From a virus, in IMG/VR virus record IMGVR_UViG_3300017746_000109, positions 1-27,613 of that record: a stretch of DNA of 27,613 bases, one strand, 5' to 3'. Of this stretch, positions 26,960 to 27,613 are shown one piece after another. Both the position numbers and the translations under genes were made by a program. The notes beneath the pieces were generated by a model. The model was given only the letters and a program-made list of their open reading frames with translations, did no database searches and was not told the DNA's origin. Within the stretch, counting starts at the first letter, position 1. Each line of letters opens with the position of its first letter.

Positions 26960-27613
26960 ATGGGTAAATTGTTTGAAGGTGGTTTATTCGACAATAGTGG
27001 GCCACAAATTAATCCCGATCCAAATTTAGGCATGGGTAACAACAACATGCTTCCTCCTAATTCACCTCAAAGCATGATGTCTAATATGCACGATCAAAAT
27101 GCAATGTTAAAAATGTATGAGCAATATAATAAGCCTTCTTTTTCTCAAAAATTAGGTGATCTTGGAGCTGCGTTTAGAGCAGCAGGTGCAGCACCATCTC
27201 AGCAAGGTGCTTTATGGAACCAATTAACCCAAACTAGAACTAATCGTACATCAGATATTAGAAATAGGTTTAGGCAACTTCAACAAGATAAGAGGCAAAA
27301 TAGACTTGATAAACAAAATCTCGATCAGCAAAATTTTACAAATACTTTGTCAACAGACAAGTTTGATTTTCTTAAAGATCAGTACAATACTAAACAAGAT
27401 CAGCTTACTGAAAAAAATGCACTCATTGGTAGTAACTTTAATTACACTGTTGGCCAACCTCAAGGTACGGTTAATAAATCAATTGAAGTTATGGATCAAA
27501 TGGGTAACCCAGAAACTATTTTCCCAGGCGATCCACGCTACAACTATTACAACTCTGCTCTCAAAGCTAAAGAAAAAGCACTTGAACTTAAACAGAAAAA
27601 AGCTCAAGACAAA
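26960..27613 (+). CDS. internal virion protein, N-terminal part (3' end outside window)
   Basis: ATG 26960 follows the previous stop directly, with GGAGG seven bases upstream. The frame stays open for 218 codons to the window end. The N-terminus is Pro/Asn/Met-rich (GKLFEGGLFDNSGPQINPDPNL), then LGDLGAAFRAAGAAPSQQGA, then a long Gln/Asp/Lys/Arg-rich coiled coil (FRQLQQDKRQNRLDKQNLDQQ). It is likely an ejection or core protein like its neighbour. The complete length cannot be known here. Confidence 0.68.
   Translation, partial: MGKLFEGGLFDNSGPQINPDPNLGMGNNNMLPPNSPQSMMSNMHDQNAMLKMYEQYNKPSFSQKLGDLGAAFRAAGAAPSQQGALWNQLTQTRTNRTSDIRNRFRQLQQDKRQNRLDKQNLDQQNFTNTLSTDKFDFLKDQYNTKQDQLTEKNALIGSNFNYTVGQPQGTVNKSIEVMDQMGNPETIFPGDPRYNYYNSALKAKEKALELKQKKAQDK

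Noticed and set aside
1-27613. CRISPR arrays, insertion sequences, rRNA genes
   Set aside because: No spaced direct-repeat array, transposase motif with terminal repeats or rRNA sequence was seen on either strand.

Overview
The window is a 27.6 kb, AT-rich piece of a tailed phage (or prophage) of the T7-like podovirus type. It carries a T7-type single-subunit RNA polymerase followed by the T7-type replication set: gp2.5-like ssDNA-binding protein, endonuclease I, primase-helicase, family A DNA polymerase and a FEN-like exonuclease. It also has a tyrosine integrase beside a tRNA-Arg(ACG) 3' fragment (a probable attP), a B12-dependent ribonucleotide reductase, and tail genes with marine-phage hallmarks. 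Gene content and base composition suggest a temperate marine phage of a low-GC bacterium, plausibly an alphaproteobacterium such as SAR11. The host is an inference.

Layout. (1) 1-2595: a string of small tail-fibre genes, two with C1q-like domains. (2) 2595-4045: lysis region with a holin-like protein, a GH24 endolysin and a 3-TM holin-type protein. (3) 4043-5219: phage promoter, terminator, integrase, attP and a palindromic operator candidate. (4) 5220-9557: HTH protein, RNA polymerase, small protein, SSB, endonuclease I, HTH_39-like protein and a strong terminator. (5) 9568-15764: nucleotide and DNA metabolism: a thymidylate-synthase-fold enzyme with the Asp that marks dCMP hydroxymethylases, a P-loop nucleotide kinase, a MazG-like pyrophosphatase, primase-helicase, polymerase, exonuclease and small proteins. 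(6) 15765-16099: structured leader, terminator and phage promoter. (7) 16100-18198: class II ribonucleotide reductase and two tiny basic proteins. (8) 18206-21629, minus strand: ten small genes, nearly all of unknown function, in separately promoted and terminated units. (9) 21645-22014: AT-rich divergent control region. (10) 22015-27613: tail fibre with S74 chaperone, tail proteins and internal/ejection proteins; the last gene runs off the window.

Two transcription systems can be read from the sequence. Three rightward promoters (TAATACGCCTCACTTAA|G and variants) match the T7 promoter at up to 14 of 17 positions; they precede the terminator/integrase segment, the RNA polymerase gene itself, and the reductase. 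The leftward genes instead carry six copies of a different, strictly spaced promoter with sigma70-like boxes, (A/T)TT(A/T)CA-N16-YYTWAT, plus a conserved ACGC in the spacer. The leftward cluster is therefore probably read by the host polymerase, independently of the phage polymerase.

The most interesting metabolic inference is that three overlapping genes (9568-11214) supply the same three activity types T4 uses to replace dCTP with hydroxymethyl-dCTP: hydroxymethylase, dNMP kinase and an all-alpha dNTP pyrophosphatase. This would suggest modified cytosine in a T7-like phage.
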